DNA of 64,000 nt from an uncultured Aliiroseovarius sp. (GTDB lineage Bacteria > Pseudomonadota > Alphaproteobacteria > Rhodobacterales > Rhodobacteraceae). Shown piece by piece: positions 37,270 through 46,899 of the stretch (position 1 is the stretch's first letter; each line of letters opens with the position of its first letter). Position numbers and translations under genes: made by a program. Where the stretch lies: assembly GCF_947497285.1 (NCBI RefSeq), contig NZ_CANMFT010000008.1, forward strand, positions 1-64,000. The letters run 5' to 3'. A model generated the notes under the pieces. That model made no database searches. It was not told where the DNA came from and saw only the letters and a program-made list of their open reading frames with translations.

Positions 37270-38220
37270 TCAAGCTTTTGCAAGACTTTCTTCACGTGCT
37301 TGGCGCAGTCGAGCGAAATCGTCACCCGCGTGATAGGATGATCGCGTCAAGGGTGTCGAAGACACCATATGAAAGCCTTTGCCAAACGCTGCAGTCTCGT
37401 AGTCCTTGAACTCATCAGGATGCACGAACCGTTCCACCGCGTGGTGTTTGGGCGTCGGCTGCAAATACTGGCCGATGGTCAGAAAATCGATGTCAGCGGC
37501 GCGCATGTCATCCATGACCTGCAACACGCCCTGACGATCTTCGCCCAATCCAACCATGATGCCCGATTTGGTAAACATCGACGGGTCCATTTCCTTGACC
37601 CGCTGCAACAGTCGCAGCGAATGGAAATAGCGCGCGCCGGGGCGCACCTGGGGGTATAGCCCGGGCACAGTCTCAAGGTTATGATTGAAAACGTCGGGAC
37701 GTGCTTCCACAACGATTTCAAGCACTTTCGGGTCACACTTCAGAAAATCAGGGGTCAAGATCTCGATTGTTGTGTCAGGTGATTGGTGACGGATCGCGCG
37801 GATGGTCTGGGCAAAGTGGTCGGCCCCGCCATCGGCAAGATCGTCGCGATCGACGGATGTGATCACAACATGGTTCAAACCCAGTTTCTTGACTGCATTG
37901 GCGACGCGGCCGGGTTCGAACGCGTCCAGATCATCAGGCCGCCCGGTCGCCACATTGCAAAATGTGCAGCCGCGCGTGCAAATCTCGCCCATGATCATCA
38001 TGGTGGCGTGGCCCTGGCTCCAGCATTCGCCGGCGTTGGGGCATGCGGCCTCTTCACAAACAGTGGACAGGTTGTTTTCGCGCATGATTTTGTGCGTTTC
38101 GGCGTATCCCTTGCCACCCGGTGCCTTGACGCGGATCCAGCTGGGCTTTTTGGGCTGCGCATTGTCCGGCCGATGCGCCTTTTCAGGGTGGCGGCTCTCG
38201 GGTATTTTCAAGTCACGCAT
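37270..38220 (-). CDS. lipA: Lipoyl synthase
   Basis: A 316-residue radical-SAM enzyme that inserts two sulfurs into the octanoyl chain of lipoate-dependent complexes. It carries both iron-sulfur motifs: the auxiliary cluster Cys in [12 protein letters not shown] and the radical-SAM motif in [10 protein letters not shown]. The [15 protein letters not shown] and MVGLGE segments are typical. The ATG at 38220 follows GGAGGACC. The C-terminal end has a family-typical [10 protein letters not shown]. Confidence 0.96.
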   Translation of the reverse strand: MRDLKIPESRHPEKAHRPDNAQPKKPSWIRVKAPGGKGYAETHKIMRENNLSTVCEEAACPNAGECWSQGHATMMIMGEICTRGCTFCNVATGRPDDLDAFEPGRVANAVKKLGLNHVVITSVDRDDLADGGADHFAQTIRAIRHQSPDTTIEILTPDFLKCDPKVLEIVVEARPDVFNHNLETVPGLYPQVRPGARYFHSLRLLQRVKEMDPSMFTKSGIMVGLGEDRQGVLQVMDDMRAADIDFLTIGQYLQPTPKHHAVERFVHPDEFKDYETAAFGKGFHMVSSTPLTRSSYHAGDDFARLRQAREESLAKA

Positions 38221-38321
38221 GGCGGTCCTCCGGCCAAAAAACGGTTCACCGACGTATACCCGTATCCCGCGGGCAAGTCACCTTGAAAGCCGCAACGCTG
38301 CTATGCACGCCTTGCATGACT

Positions 38322-39236
38322 TTACGTCGGGTCATCTGCATGCGCTGCCTCGGTCAACAAGGCAGCCAGCGTCTCGAACCAGACCACATGGCGCGACAAA
38401 TCGCGCCGCACCAAACCAATCTGTCGAAACGGCTGCGGGTCGGCAAACCGCGCAACTGCCAGATCTGGCGTCGCGGTCTGTTCATCCTTGCGGGCCATTT
38501 CAGGCAGAAATGTCACCCCCAACCCGCCCGCGGCCAGCCGACACAGCGTGCCCAGCGACGCCGCGCCAAGATCCAAGCGCCTGTCGCGACGACGAAACCC
38601 GCACACCTCAAGCGCCTGATCTGCAAGGCAGTGCCCTTCGTCCAGCAACAAAAGCAGGTCTGGATCAATCGCCTCGGGTCGCAGCGCCGCGCCGTGGGCG
38701 GCAAGCCCAACAATCTGTTCAGGTGTTCCGGCAAGCAAGAAACGGTCCTTGAACAGGGGCGTTTCCACCACTCCACTGGTCCCGGTGGGCAAGGCGACGA
38801 TGGCGGCATCCAACCGACCGTTGTCAAGATCGGCCATCAGCTCTGTTGTTTGTGCCTCTCGCAATCGCAGGTCAAGGCCCTCGGCCCGCGCGCGGATCAA
38901 GGGAAGTGCGACGGGCAAAAGATAGGGGGCAACCGTCGGAATGATACCAAGGCGCAGGCGACCGGTCAGTCCTTGCTGCCAGTGAACCGCGTCTTTCATC
39001 CGGTCCAGTTCGGCCATGATCCGTTTCGCCGTGCCCAGAACGTCTTGCCCGGCCGAGGTCATGTCGATCCCATGTCGACTTCGCACGAACAGCTCTGTCC
39101 CCAAGCGGTTTTCCAGCTCCTTGATCTGATTGGAAAGCGCCGGTTGGGTCACGTGGCACTGCTGCGCGGCGCGGCCAAAGTGGCGGGTTTCGGCAAGGGC
39201 CATAACGTAGGTCAGTTGGCGCAAGGTGACTTCCAT
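38322..39236 (-). CDS. oxyR: Hydrogen peroxide sensor OxyR
   Basis: A 304-residue LysR-family activator. The N-terminal winged helix-turn-helix (RHFGRAAQQCHVTQPALSNQIKELE) is followed by the redox domain, in which Cys203 (EGHCLADQ) and Cys212 (LEVCGF) match the two OxyR cysteines that form the peroxide-induced disulfide. It is divergently transcribed from katA, whose promoter lies in the 92-bp gap, a classic OxyR arrangement. Its own synthesis is likely autoregulated. Confidence 0.94.
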   Translation of the reverse strand: MEVTLRQLTYVMALAETRHFGRAAQQCHVTQPALSNQIKELENRLGTELFVRSRHGIDMTSAGQDVLGTAKRIMAELDRMKDAVHWQQGLTGRLRLGIIPTVAPYLLPVALPLIRARAEGLDLRLREAQTTELMADLDNGRLDAAIVALPTGTSGVVETPLFKDRFLLAGTPEQIVGLAAHGAALRPEAIDPDLLLLLDEGHCLADQALEVCGFRRRDRRLDLGAASLGTLCRLAAGGLGVTFLPEMARKDEQTATPDLAVARFADPQPFRQIGLVRRDLSRHVVWFETLAALLTEAAHADDPT

Positions 39237-39328
39237 AACCTAAAGTTATCATAGTGCTAAGAAAAAGCAATTTTTCTTTATCGCGCTTAGCTGGCAAGCT
39301 TGTGTCGAACTTCATCAGGGAGAATGAC
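39237..39328. promoter_or_regulatory. oxyR-katA divergent control region
   Basis: An AT-rich 92-bp gap between the divergent oxyR and katA starts. It contains TTATCATAG and later GCTAAG and CTTTATCGCGCTTAGC stretches that could be LysR-type half sites, but I cannot define the operator exactly. GGGAG before the katA ATG serves as ribosome-binding site. Confidence 0.55.
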
Positions 39329-40783
39329 ATGTCCAAAACACGCATGACCACCACGGCTGGCGCCCCAGTGCCGGACAACCAAAACTCGCTAACCGCAGGT
39401 GAACGCGGTCCGGTTTTGATGCAGGACTATCAACTGATCGAAAAATTGGCCCACCAAAACCGCGAACGCATCCCCGAACGCGTCGTGCACGCAAAGGGCT
39501 GGGGCGCGTTTGGCACGCTGAAAATCACGGGCGATCTGTCAAAATACACCCGTGCCAAAGCCCTGCAACCCGGCACTGAGACGCCGATGCTGGCGCGGTT
39601 CTCGACCGTGGCGGGCGAATTGGGGGCTGCGGACCACGAACGCGACGTGCGCGGCTTCGCTCTGAAGTTTTATACCGAAGAAGGCAACTGGGATTTGGTT
39701 GGCAACAACACTCCGGTCTTCTTTGTGCGCGACCCGTTGAAGTTTCCCGACTTCATCCACACCCAAAAACGCCACCCGCGCACCAACATGCGCAGCCCTA
39801 CGGCGATGTGGGATTTCTGGGGGCAAAGCCCGGAGGCGCTGCATCAGGTGACGATCCTGATGTCGGATCGCGGCCTGCCGCAAACGCCGATGAACATGAA
39901 CGGTTATGGCAGCCACACCTATTCGCTTTGGAATGACGCAGGCGAACGGTTCTGGGTGAAGTTCCACTTCAAAACCCAGCAAGGCCACGCGCATTACACC
40001 AACGAAGAAGGCAACGCCCTGATCGGTCAGACCCGCGAAGGGTATCAAGAGGCACTGTTTGGCACGATCGAGGCCGGCACCTTCCCGCGCTGGAAAATGC
40101 AGGTGCAGATCATGCCGGAAGCGGACGCGGAAAAGACGCCCTACAACCCGTTTGACCTGACCAAGGTTTGGCCGCATGGCGACTACCCGGTCATCGACGT
40201 GGGCGAGTTTGAACTGAACCGCAACGCGGACAATTACTTTGCCGAGATCGAACAAGCCGCCTTCAGCCCGTCCAACACCGTTCCGGGGATCGGCCACAGC
40301 CCCGACAAGATGCTGCAGGCGCGCGTCTTTTCCTATGCCGATGCCCACCGATATCGTCTGGGCACCCATTACGAGGCCTTGCCGGTGAACGCCCCGCGCT
40401 GCCCGATGCATCACTATCACAAGGACGGCCAGATGAACTTCATGGGCCCCAAAACGGGTCATCCCGACGCGTATTACGAGCCGAACATGTATGAAGACGC
40501 CGCGCGCGAAGATCCGACCACGCTGGAGCCGCCCTTGCGCATTTCAGGCGATGCGGCGCGGTATGATCACCGGGAGGGTAATGACGATTACAGCCAAGCC
40601 CGCGCGCTGCATGACTTGATGAACAGCGATGAGCAAGCCCGCCTTTACAGCAACACGGCGGCCGCGATGGACGGCGTGCCAGATGAGGTGATCGACCGGG
40701 TTCTGGTTCACTATGACAAGATCAGCCAAGCCTATGGGGATGGCATTCGGGCGGCCCGCAAGGCGCTGTCTGCGTCTGGCTGA
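39329..40783 (+). CDS. katA: Monofunctional heme catalase
   Basis: A 484-residue small-subunit (clade 3 size) catalase that dismutates hydrogen peroxide. Catalytic His54 lies in [12 protein letters not shown], the distal Asn in VGNNTPVFF (about residue 127) and the proximal heme-ligand Tyr336 in [14 protein letters not shown]. The start at 39329 ([11 protein letters not shown]) has GGGAG upstream. Control by the divergent OxyR is expected. A strong terminator follows. Confidence 0.96.
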   Translation: MSKTRMTTTAGAPVPDNQNSLTAGERGPVLMQDYQLIEKLAHQNRERIPERVVHAKGWGAFGTLKITGDLSKYTRAKALQPGTETPMLARFSTVAGELGAADHERDVRGFALKFYTEEGNWDLVGNNTPVFFVRDPLKFPDFIHTQKRHPRTNMRSPTAMWDFWGQSPEALHQVTILMSDRGLPQTPMNMNGYGSHTYSLWNDAGERFWVKFHFKTQQGHAHYTNEEGNALIGQTREGYQEALFGTIEAGTFPRWKMQVQIMPEADAEKTPYNPFDLTKVWPHGDYPVIDVGEFELNRNADNYFAEIEQAAFSPSNTVPGIGHSPDKMLQARVFSYADAHRYRLGTHYEALPVNAPRCPMHHYHKDGQMNFMGPKTGHPDAYYEPNMYEDAAREDPTTLEPPLRISGDAARYDHREGNDDYSQARALHDLMNSDEQARLYSNTAAAMDGVPDEVIDRVLVHYDKISQAYGDGIRAARKALSASG

Positions 40784-40807
40784 CCGTAGACCCTCGCCGA
40801 CCCAGAT

Positions 40808-40839
40808 GGTGCGCCCCGGTAACGCGGCGCACCTTTTTT
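40808..40839 (+). terminator. Intrinsic terminator after katA
   Basis: GGTGCGCC (40808-40815) pairs with GGCGCACC (40826-40833) across a ten-base loop, followed by six T residues. It separates katA from the peroxiredoxin gene. Confidence 0.85.
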
Positions 40840-40959
40840 ATTGCACTTGCTGCAACTGCGAGAAACCTGATTGAGCCTTCATTGGAATCGTTCTAAACAA
40901 TCCGCGAACCCGCGTGGCGATTCCCCACGCAACTGGACCACTGATCAAAGGATTTTGAC

Positions 40960-41505
40960 ATGCAAAAAGGCGTTCGCGTTCCCAACATCACCTTCCGCAC
41001 CCGTGTTCGTGACGACAGCATCGACGGCCCCAACCCGTTCCGCTGGCAGGACATGACCTCGGATGATTACTTCAAAGGCAAGCGCGTCGTCCTGTTCTCG
41101 CTGCCCGGCGCGTTCACGCCCACATGTTCGACCTATCAGCTGCCCGGTTACGAGAACGGCTTTGCTGATTTCGCCGCAGAAGGCATCGACGAGATCTATT
41201 GCATGTCGGTCAATGACAGCTTCGTCATGAACGCTTGGGCCCGTAATCAGGAACTGGAAAACGTCAAAGTCATCCCCGATGGCTCGGGCGAGTTCACCCG
41301 CGGCATGGGCATGTTGGTCAACAAAGATAACTTGGGCTTCGGCGCACGCTCGTGGCGCTATGCTGCTGTTATCAATGACGGTGTTGTAGAAGCATGGTTC
41401 GAAGAGCCCGGCCGCTGCGACAACCACGGCGAAGACCCCTATGGCGAAAGCGCGCCGGAAACCGTTCTGGCGTGGCTGAAAGAGGCCAAAGAAGCCGTTG
41501 CGTAA
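40960..41505 (+). CDS. Peroxiredoxin, Prx5-like
   Basis: A 181-residue thiol peroxidase. The peroxidatic Cys56 lies in the canonical PGAFTPTCS motif, and the YCMSVND strand and WARNQELENVKVIPDGSGEFTRGMG block match the Prx5/PMP20 group. Further cysteines are Cys81 and Cys153, either of which might resolve. It has its own promoter region of 120 bp after the katA terminator and its own terminator, so co-regulation by OxyR would need a separate site. AAAGGATTTT precedes the ATG. Confidence 0.93.
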   Translation: MQKGVRVPNITFRTRVRDDSIDGPNPFRWQDMTSDDYFKGKRVVLFSLPGAFTPTCSTYQLPGYENGFADFAAEGIDEIYCMSVNDSFVMNAWARNQELENVKVIPDGSGEFTRGMGMLVNKDNLGFGARSWRYAAVINDGVVEAWFEEPGRCDNHGEDPYGESAPETVLAWLKEAKEAVA

Positions 41506-41528
41506 GCGATTGCCGAATGAATGATGAA

Positions 41529-41555
41529 GGGCCGCCCGATTGGGTGGCCCTTTTT
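41529..41555 (+). terminator. Intrinsic terminator after the peroxiredoxin gene
   Basis: GGGCCGCCC (41529-41537) pairs with GGGTGGCCC (41542-41550, one G-U pair), loop GATT, followed by five T residues. Confidence 0.85.
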
Positions 41556-41603
41556 GTTTGTGCTAGGTGAGCTAGGCGAATTACAATGGGCGCGGTTAAA
41601 CCG

Positions 41604-41948
41604 TCACTGCGACCATTTGAACTTGCCAGTTTGTTTCCCGCTCATGTCGTGAAACGTGCCCTTTCCACCGGCGCGAAATACATAAATGACCCCGAAGTTT
41701 TTATATACGACCTGTAGACCATTCTTGGTCTTCGTCATCGGGCTGTTTGCAGGGGACGCGTTGGTGTCGTGCAGGCACAATCCGCTGTTTGACTTGCAAG
41801 ATACGACATTTGGACTGTACGGCCCGCCGTTTTTTGAGTGCCAGTCAGAGGTGATCGTAATTCGAGACCCAGCCGAAATATCCTGAGCCAAAGCGGGTGT
41901 CGCCAAAGTTGTAAGGAGCATCGCAGCACAGACGGTTATCTTTTTCAT
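41604..41948 (-). CDS. Small exported protein, unknown function
   Basis: A 114-residue protein with a strong signal peptide (MKKITVCAAMLLTTLATPALA, cleavage near residue 21). The mature part of about 93 residues is beta-rich, polar, and has one Cys pair (VVSCKSNSGLCLHD), which could form a short disulfide loop. I recognise no family. The local sequence has visibly lower GC than its neighbours, hinting at later acquisition. The ATG at 41948 is used because the longer frame to 42077 reads through unrelated sequence. Confidence 0.68.
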   Translation of the reverse strand: MKKITVCAAMLLTTLATPALAQDISAGSRITITSDWHSKNGGPYSPNVVSCKSNSGLCLHDTNASPANSPMTKTKNGLQVVYKNFGVIYVFRAGGKGTFHDMSGKQTGKFKWSQ

Positions 41949-42063
41949 TGGAACAACTTTCTTTCTTCTTTGAAACTTATTCCATAATGGTGAAGACCAG
42001 CCCGTTGTCAAATTCTGAGCAAGAAAGGTCTGGCCCAACGGATTCGGTCTCGGCGCTACTGTA

Positions 42064-42597
42064 CTAGCAGCAACCACTACCTACCAATTTCAACCCCTTC
42101 AAAAACCGCGCCGCATTCTGCTGATAATGAATCGCCGACGCCTCGATCCCCTTGATCGCCGCGTCATCCAATTCGCGCACCACTTTGCCCGGTGCGCCCA
42201 GAACCATCGATCCGTCGGGGATCACTTTGCCTTCCGTCACCAAGGCCCCTGCCCCGATCAAGCAGTTTTTGCCGATCACAGCGCCGTTCATCACGGTGGC
42301 GTTCATGCCGATCAGGCTGCCGTCACCGATGGTGCAGCCGTGCAGAAGCACCTTGTGGCCGACCGTGACGTTCTCTCCAATGGTCAGCGGAAAGCCCATA
42401 TCGGTGTGAAACACGCAGTTCTCCTGCACATTGGTGCCCGCGCCCACGTCGATCAACTCGTTATCGCCGCGCAACGTGCTTCCGAACCAGACCGAGGCAC
42501 GTGCGCCGATGCGCACCTTGCCGATCAGGTTGGCATCCGGCGCGATGAACGCGTCGTCGGCGATGTCGGGTGAAACTCCGTCCAAGTCGTAGATCAT
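42064..42597 (-). CDS. Gamma-carbonic anhydrase-family protein
   Basis: A 177-residue left-handed beta-helix protein of the gamma-CA/CamH type. The hexapeptide repeats ([16 protein letters not shown]) carry the likely zinc ligands at FHTDMG and [10 protein letters not shown]. The C-terminal helix starts near [10 protein letters not shown]. It may interconvert CO2 and bicarbonate or bind another ligand; not all members are active. The ATG overlaps the gmk stop by four bases. Confidence 0.9.
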   Translation of the reverse strand: MIYDLDGVSPDIADDAFIAPDANLIGKVRIGARASVWFGSTLRGDNELIDVGAGTNVQENCVFHTDMGFPLTIGENVTVGHKVLLHGCTIGDGSLIGMNATVMNGAVIGKNCLIGAGALVTEGKVIPDGSMVLGAPGKVVRELDDAAIKGIEASAIHYQQNAARFLKGLKLVGSGCC

Positions 42598-43250
42598 TCA
42601 TTTCCCTCTTCAAACTCGGCCTGCAACTTACGGACATGGTTCAACAATCCCGGTTGCTGGTTGCGCCGCTGGCGTGTGGCGTTCACGATGGTGATCAGCT
42701 TTTGCGCGGTTTCTTCCAGGTCGTCGTTGATCAGGACATAATCATAACTGCCCCAATGGCTGATCTCGTCCCAGCTTTTCTGCATCCGCTTGGCGATGGT
42801 GGCCGCGTCGTCCTGCCCGCGCCCCTCAAGCCGTGCGCGCAACTCTTTGATTGAGGGCGGCAGGATGAAGATCGACAGCGAATGCGACGCAAGCGAGGAG
42901 TTGCGGATCTGCACCTCGCCCTGCCAGTCCACGTCGAACAGCACGTCACGGCCGGTTTCGATTGCCTTGCGCACGGGTTCAGACGGCGAGCCGTAGAAAT
43001 TGCCAAAGACGTGGGCGTGTTCCAGCATTTCGCCCTGAATGACCATGTCCTTGAACTTGGACTCGTCCACGAAATGATAGTGCTGCCCGTCAACCTCGCC
43101 CTCACGCGGGGCGCGGGTGGTGGCCGAGACCGAGAAGCTGAGCGTCGGATCCCAGTCCATCAGCCGCCGCGCCAGAGTGGATTTGCCTGCGCCCGATGGC
43201 GAAGACAGGATGATAAGAAGGCCGCGACGTTGATTGTTCTGGGCGCTCAT
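42594..43250 (-). CDS. gmk: Guanylate kinase
   Basis: A 218-residue enzyme that phosphorylates GMP to GDP. The P-loop [10 protein letters not shown] is at residue 16; [23 protein letters not shown] is the GMP-binding block, and [31 protein letters not shown] and [12 protein letters not shown] follow in order. It lies four bases after yicC and is translationally linked to the gamma-CA gene. Confidence 0.96.
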   Translation of the reverse strand: MSAQNNQRRGLLIILSSPSGAGKSTLARRLMDWDPTLSFSVSATTRAPREGEVDGQHYHFVDESKFKDMVIQGEMLEHAHVFGNFYGSPSEPVRKAIETGRDVLFDVDWQGEVQIRNSSLASHSLSIFILPPSIKELRARLEGRGQDDAATIAKRMQKSWDEISHWGSYDYVLINDDLEETAQKLITIVNATRQRRNQQPGLLNHVRKLQAEFEEGNE

Positions 43251-43254
43251 GTCT

Positions 43255-44148
43255 CTACTCCACGTTCTGAACCTGTTCGCGCATCTGATCTATGACATGC
43301 TTCAGGTCAAGGCCAATGGCGGTCAATTCGTTGAACTGCGCCTTTGAGCACAAGGTGTTAGCCTCGCGATTGAATTCCTGCATCAGAAAGTCAAGTTTGC
43401 GCCCCACGGGGGCATCAGACTGCAGATGCTGGCGGGCCGCGGTGACGTGGGCGCGCAAGCGGTCCAGCTCTTCGCGAACATCGGTTTTCACGGCGATCAT
43501 GGCAAGCTCTTGGGCCACGCGGTCGCCATCTGCCCCATCGGTGTTCTCCATCACCCGGCGTAGCGCGGATTTCAGCCCCTCGGCACGGGCATCGGCGCGC
43601 TGATCCAACACGGCTTCTGCGGCAGTGATCAGCAGATCGACCTCGTCAATCTGGGCAGACAGGATGCGGCCCAGTTCGACCCCTTCCTGACGGCGCGATT
43701 GTGTAAAGTCTTCCACCAGATCGGGAATTTGCGCCAACAAGGCGTCGATCAGGGGGGCGTTGTCCTGCTCGGACGGGGCGCGGAGGTCCAACACCCCGCG
43801 CATCGCAGCTATATCAGCAGGGCTGATCGGCGACACTTGCAGGCCGCGCGCCTCTGCCTCGGCCGAGATGGCGGACAGGTGACCAAGCGCCAGCAGCAAT
43901 CCCTCCGGGCTAAGCGACAGCGCGCCCGCGTCGTCTTGGCGGGCTATTTTCAACGCTACCGAGACATTGCCCCGCGCCACCGCGCCTTTCAGCGCTTTGC
44001 GCAAGGCATCTTCGATTCCGTCCAGCCAATCAGGCAGCCGGGTGCGGATATCCAACCCGCGCGCATTCACCGCGCGAATGTCCCAGGTCCAGGTAAAACC
44101 CGCCTGTTCCCCGGCGGCGCTGGCAAACCCTGTCATCGACTGAGTCAT
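43255..44148 (-). CDS. yicC: YicC-family endoribonuclease
   Basis: A 297-residue YicC protein. The N-terminal block [11 protein letters not shown] and [20 protein letters not shown] and the C-terminal [24 protein letters not shown] block, with catalytic acidic and His-containing regions, are conserved. YicC members are recently recognised RNA-cleaving proteins; the targets here are unknown. It is divergent from the PAS-domain gene, and the shared gap holds CtrA-like sites. gmk is directly downstream. Confidence 0.9.
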   Translation of the reverse strand: MTQSMTGFASAAGEQAGFTWTWDIRAVNARGLDIRTRLPDWLDGIEDALRKALKGAVARGNVSVALKIARQDDAGALSLSPEGLLLALGHLSAISAEAEARGLQVSPISPADIAAMRGVLDLRAPSEQDNAPLIDALLAQIPDLVEDFTQSRRQEGVELGRILSAQIDEVDLLITAAEAVLDQRADARAEGLKSALRRVMENTDGADGDRVAQELAMIAVKTDVREELDRLRAHVTAARQHLQSDAPVGRKLDFLMQEFNREANTLCSKAQFNELTAIGLDLKHVIDQMREQVQNVE

Positions 44149-44154
44149 GTGTAA

Positions 44155-44169
44155 TTAACCATTTGTTAA
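44155..44169. promoter_or_regulatory. Perfect CtrA consensus site between yicC and the PAS gene
   Basis: TTAA (44155-44158), seven bases, TTAA (44166-44169): the full TTAA-N7-TTAA CtrA box, seven bases upstream of the yicC start and about 150 bases upstream of the PAS gene. Confidence 0.6.
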
Positions 44170-44203
44170 GTTTTTACGCCAATTCCGCGCGGAATGTGGC
44201 ATA

Positions 44204-44218
44204 TTAAGACATCGGTAA
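44204..44218. promoter_or_regulatory. Second CtrA-like site, one mismatch
   Basis: TTAA, seven bases, GTAA in the same intergenic region, 100 bp upstream of the PAS gene start. Supports CtrA control when taken with the site at 44155. Confidence 0.45.
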
Positions 44219-44317
44219 GGAATACCTATTTATTCGTTAACAAACGGTCACAATTTGAACAAGGATACGGTTTAGGCCGTTTGTAGTGATTACCGTTTCA
44301 AACCTGGGGCGAGAAAC

Positions 44318-45181
44318 ATGAAGATCGAGTATTTGAAAGGCGGGAACGTCGTTGCATTGTCAACTGTGCGCCGCCAAAGCATTTTTCCCGCGACGGCACA
44401 GATCGAAGCCTATTGGCATGGTCTCAGAAATGGGCGGTTGATGCCTCAGCGCAGTGATGTGGATCCGCGCGGCATCTCTGACCAACTTGCCCATGCTTTC
44501 GTTCTGGAACGCATCGCCCCCGGACTGGCTCGCATCCGTCTGGCCGGACAGCATCTGAACGATATTCTGTCCATGGAAGTGCGTGGCATGCCAATCAGCG
44601 CCTTCTTTCTGCCCGGCGCACGCACCGAATTTCAACGTGTCCTCGAAAGCGTCTTCGACAGCCCCGCCGAAGCCTGCCTGAACCTGCGTGGCGAAGCCGG
44701 CATGTTTCAAGGCCGCTTGGACGCGCAGATGGTGCTCTTTCCGCTGAAGGACGCAGAAGGTCGCGTGACCCGCGTTCTGGGTGGGCTGCAAGTGCAAGGC
44801 CCGCTGGGACGCGGCCCGCACCGGTTCGACATCCGCGAGCTGGAACTGCGCCCGTTGCTGACCGAAGCCCCTGCCCCAAGCCGCACGCCGGCCAGCCCCC
44901 CGGACCTTGCTGCAACGTCCTTCACCTCGGACGCGGTCATGATGCGCGATCTGCATGACAGTGGTCTGCCGGACGTGACCCGTGTCGATATCCGCCCCAC
45001 CCAATCCGAACATACTGGCGAGAAACGCACCGGGCACATCGTGCGACCGGGCTCTGGCGCGCAAGCCTTCATTCCGGGTTTTGCAGAACATGCACAGGGC
45101 TTTCAGACGCAAACCGCGCCTGAACGCGCGCCCAAACCGTTGCGCCCCGGCGGCCATCTGCGCTTGGTCAAATCTGACTGA
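44318..45181 (+). CDS. PAS_5-type PAS domain protein
   Basis: A 287-residue protein with a single PAS-like module (about residues 15-160): YWHGLRNGRLMPQRSDVDPRG, then VLERIAPGLARIRLAG and LGGLQVQGP. The remaining 125 residues are low in predicted structure and rich in Pro and Arg. PAS_5 proteins are common in alphaproteobacteria. Single-domain PAS proteins such as Caulobacter MopJ affect the CtrA circuit, but homology to MopJ is not shown here. It sits behind two CtrA-like boxes, and GGGCGAG precedes the ATG. Confidence 0.78.
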   Translation: MKIEYLKGGNVVALSTVRRQSIFPATAQIEAYWHGLRNGRLMPQRSDVDPRGISDQLAHAFVLERIAPGLARIRLAGQHLNDILSMEVRGMPISAFFLPGARTEFQRVLESVFDSPAEACLNLRGEAGMFQGRLDAQMVLFPLKDAEGRVTRVLGGLQVQGPLGRGPHRFDIRELELRPLLTEAPAPSRTPASPPDLAATSFTSDAVMMRDLHDSGLPDVTRVDIRPTQSEHTGEKRTGHIVRPGSGAQAFIPGFAEHAQGFQTQTAPERAPKPLRPGGHLRLVKSD

Positions 45182-45221
45182 GCCGCCTTCGGCGCCCGGC
45201 CAAAACACGTCAGTCTCAAAG

Positions 45222-45249
45222 AAAAACCCCGGACCGTGCCGGGGTTTTT
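45222..45249. terminator. Bidirectional intrinsic terminator between convergent genes
   Basis: AAAAA-CCCCGG (45222-45232) and CCGGGG-TTTTT (45239-45249) form a symmetric hairpin able to end both the PAS gene and DAHP synthase transcripts. Confidence 0.85.
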
Positions 45250-45276
45250 CAGTTTCACAACAATTCTAGGTGCGAG

Positions 45277-46650
45277 TTAGCTTGCTTTGGCCGCCGCAGG
45301 TTGCGCATCGCGCATGGCCGAAAGCTCTTCGGCCACAAGGAACGCCAATTCCAAGGACTGGCTTGCGTTCAGACGCGGGTCACAGGCGGTGTGGTAGCGG
45401 TCTGACAGATCCTCATCCGTCACAGCGCGCACGCCACCCGTGCATTCGGTCACATCCGCCCCGGTCATTTCGAAATGCACGCCGCCAGGAATGGTGCCTT
45501 CGGCTTTGTGAACGCCAAAGAATTCCTGCACTTCCTGCAGCACATCATCGAACGGCCGGGTCTTGTAGCCAGTGGCAGACTTGATCGTGTTGCCATGCAT
45601 CGGGTCGCAGGACCAAACGACATTGGCGCCTTCGTCCTTCACGGCCTTGATCAAGCGTGGCAAGTGGTCGGCCACGCTGCCGGCACCAAACCGCGCGATC
45701 AGCGTCAAACGACCGGCGTCGTTGTCCGGGTTCAGCTTGCTCATCAACACCTTCAGGTCATCAGCCGTTGTGGTCGGGCCACATTTCAGGCCGACCGGGT
45801 TGACCACGCCGCGGCAAAACTCGACATGCGCACCGTCCGGTTGGCGGGTGCGGTCGCCGATCCAGATCATATGCCCGGACCCGGCAACGGTTTTTCCGGT
45901 GGTGGCGTCCAGACGGGTCAGCGCCTCTTCGTATTCCAGCAGCAATGCCTCGTGCGATGTATAGAAATCCACCGTCTGCAGGCTGTGCATCCGGTCCGCG
46001 GTCACACCGGCAGATTGCATGAAGTCCAGTGAGTCCTGAATACGTTCCGCCATTGCGCGGTATTTTTCCGCCTCGTCCGATTCGGTGAAGCCCAGCGTCC
46101 AGCTGTGCACCTTGTGCACATCCGCCAGACCGCCGGTCGAAAAGGCGCGCAGCAGGTTCAGCGTCGCAGCTGCCTGCGTATAGGCCTGCAACATCTTGGC
46201 GGGATCAGGGATGCGCGCCGCCTCTGAGAAGGCAAGCTCGTTGATGATGTCGCCCCGGTAGCTGGGCAACTCAACCCCGTCGATGGTTTCGGTGGGTGCG
46301 GAGCGCGGCTTGGCGAACTGACCCGCCATGCGCCCAACCTTGATCACCGGCACTTTCGCGCCGAAGGTCAGCACCATCGCCATTTGCAGCATCACTTTGA
46401 ACGTGTCGCGAATGCCATCGGCCGAGAAATCGGAAAAGCTTTCTGCGCAATCGCCGCCTTGCAAAAGGAAGGCTTCGCCACGTGACGCGCGCCCAAGCTC
46501 TTTGCGCAGTCGCATCGCCTCTCCGGCAAAAACCAGCGGCGGATACTTTGCAAGTTGTGCCTCGACCTGGGCCAGCGCGGCCTGATCGGTATAGTCAGGC
46601 ATCTGCACCCGAGGCTTCTTGCGCCAGGCAGACTTGTCCCAATCCGTCAT
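45277..46650 (-). CDS. 3-deoxy-7-phosphoheptulonate synthase, class II
   Basis: A 457-residue class II (plant-like) DAHP synthase, the entry enzyme of aromatic amino-acid biosynthesis, joining erythrose 4-phosphate and PEP. It has [12 protein letters not shown], the [10 protein letters not shown] motif, [13 protein letters not shown], the IWIGDRTRQ and RPTE-like [10 protein letters not shown] segments and the CDPMHGNT metal-binding block. Length agrees with the family (about 450-470). Together with aroQ and aroB/aroK in this window it contributes four of seven shikimate steps. Confidence 0.95.
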   Translation of the reverse strand: MTDWDKSAWRKKPRVQMPDYTDQAALAQVEAQLAKYPPLVFAGEAMRLRKELGRASRGEAFLLQGGDCAESFSDFSADGIRDTFKVMLQMAMVLTFGAKVPVIKVGRMAGQFAKPRSAPTETIDGVELPSYRGDIINELAFSEAARIPDPAKMLQAYTQAAATLNLLRAFSTGGLADVHKVHSWTLGFTESDEAEKYRAMAERIQDSLDFMQSAGVTADRMHSLQTVDFYTSHEALLLEYEEALTRLDATTGKTVAGSGHMIWIGDRTRQPDGAHVEFCRGVVNPVGLKCGPTTTADDLKVLMSKLNPDNDAGRLTLIARFGAGSVADHLPRLIKAVKDEGANVVWSCDPMHGNTIKSATGYKTRPFDDVLQEVQEFFGVHKAEGTIPGGVHFEMTGADVTECTGGVRAVTDEDLSDRYHTACDPRLNASQSLELAFLVAEELSAMRDAQPAAAKAS

Positions 46651-46899
46651 GTCTTTGCTCCGTATTCCTTAGTGGTTCCGCATGTGCGCGGTTCAAGCCC
46701 ACCTTCTAACCTGACCAGCGCTAACGTGCAATTACAGTTATGTGACTGGCCTGTGACCGGCTATGATCATGTATTCTTGGGGCTGAGCTATGATCGCCGC
46801 AGATATCGCCGCAGGCAGTTTCGGCCTTGTCGCAAGCCGTGAAACCTGTTGAAGTCCCCGGCACCAAAGGGGAAAAATATCAGCAAGAAGGTAACGTTC

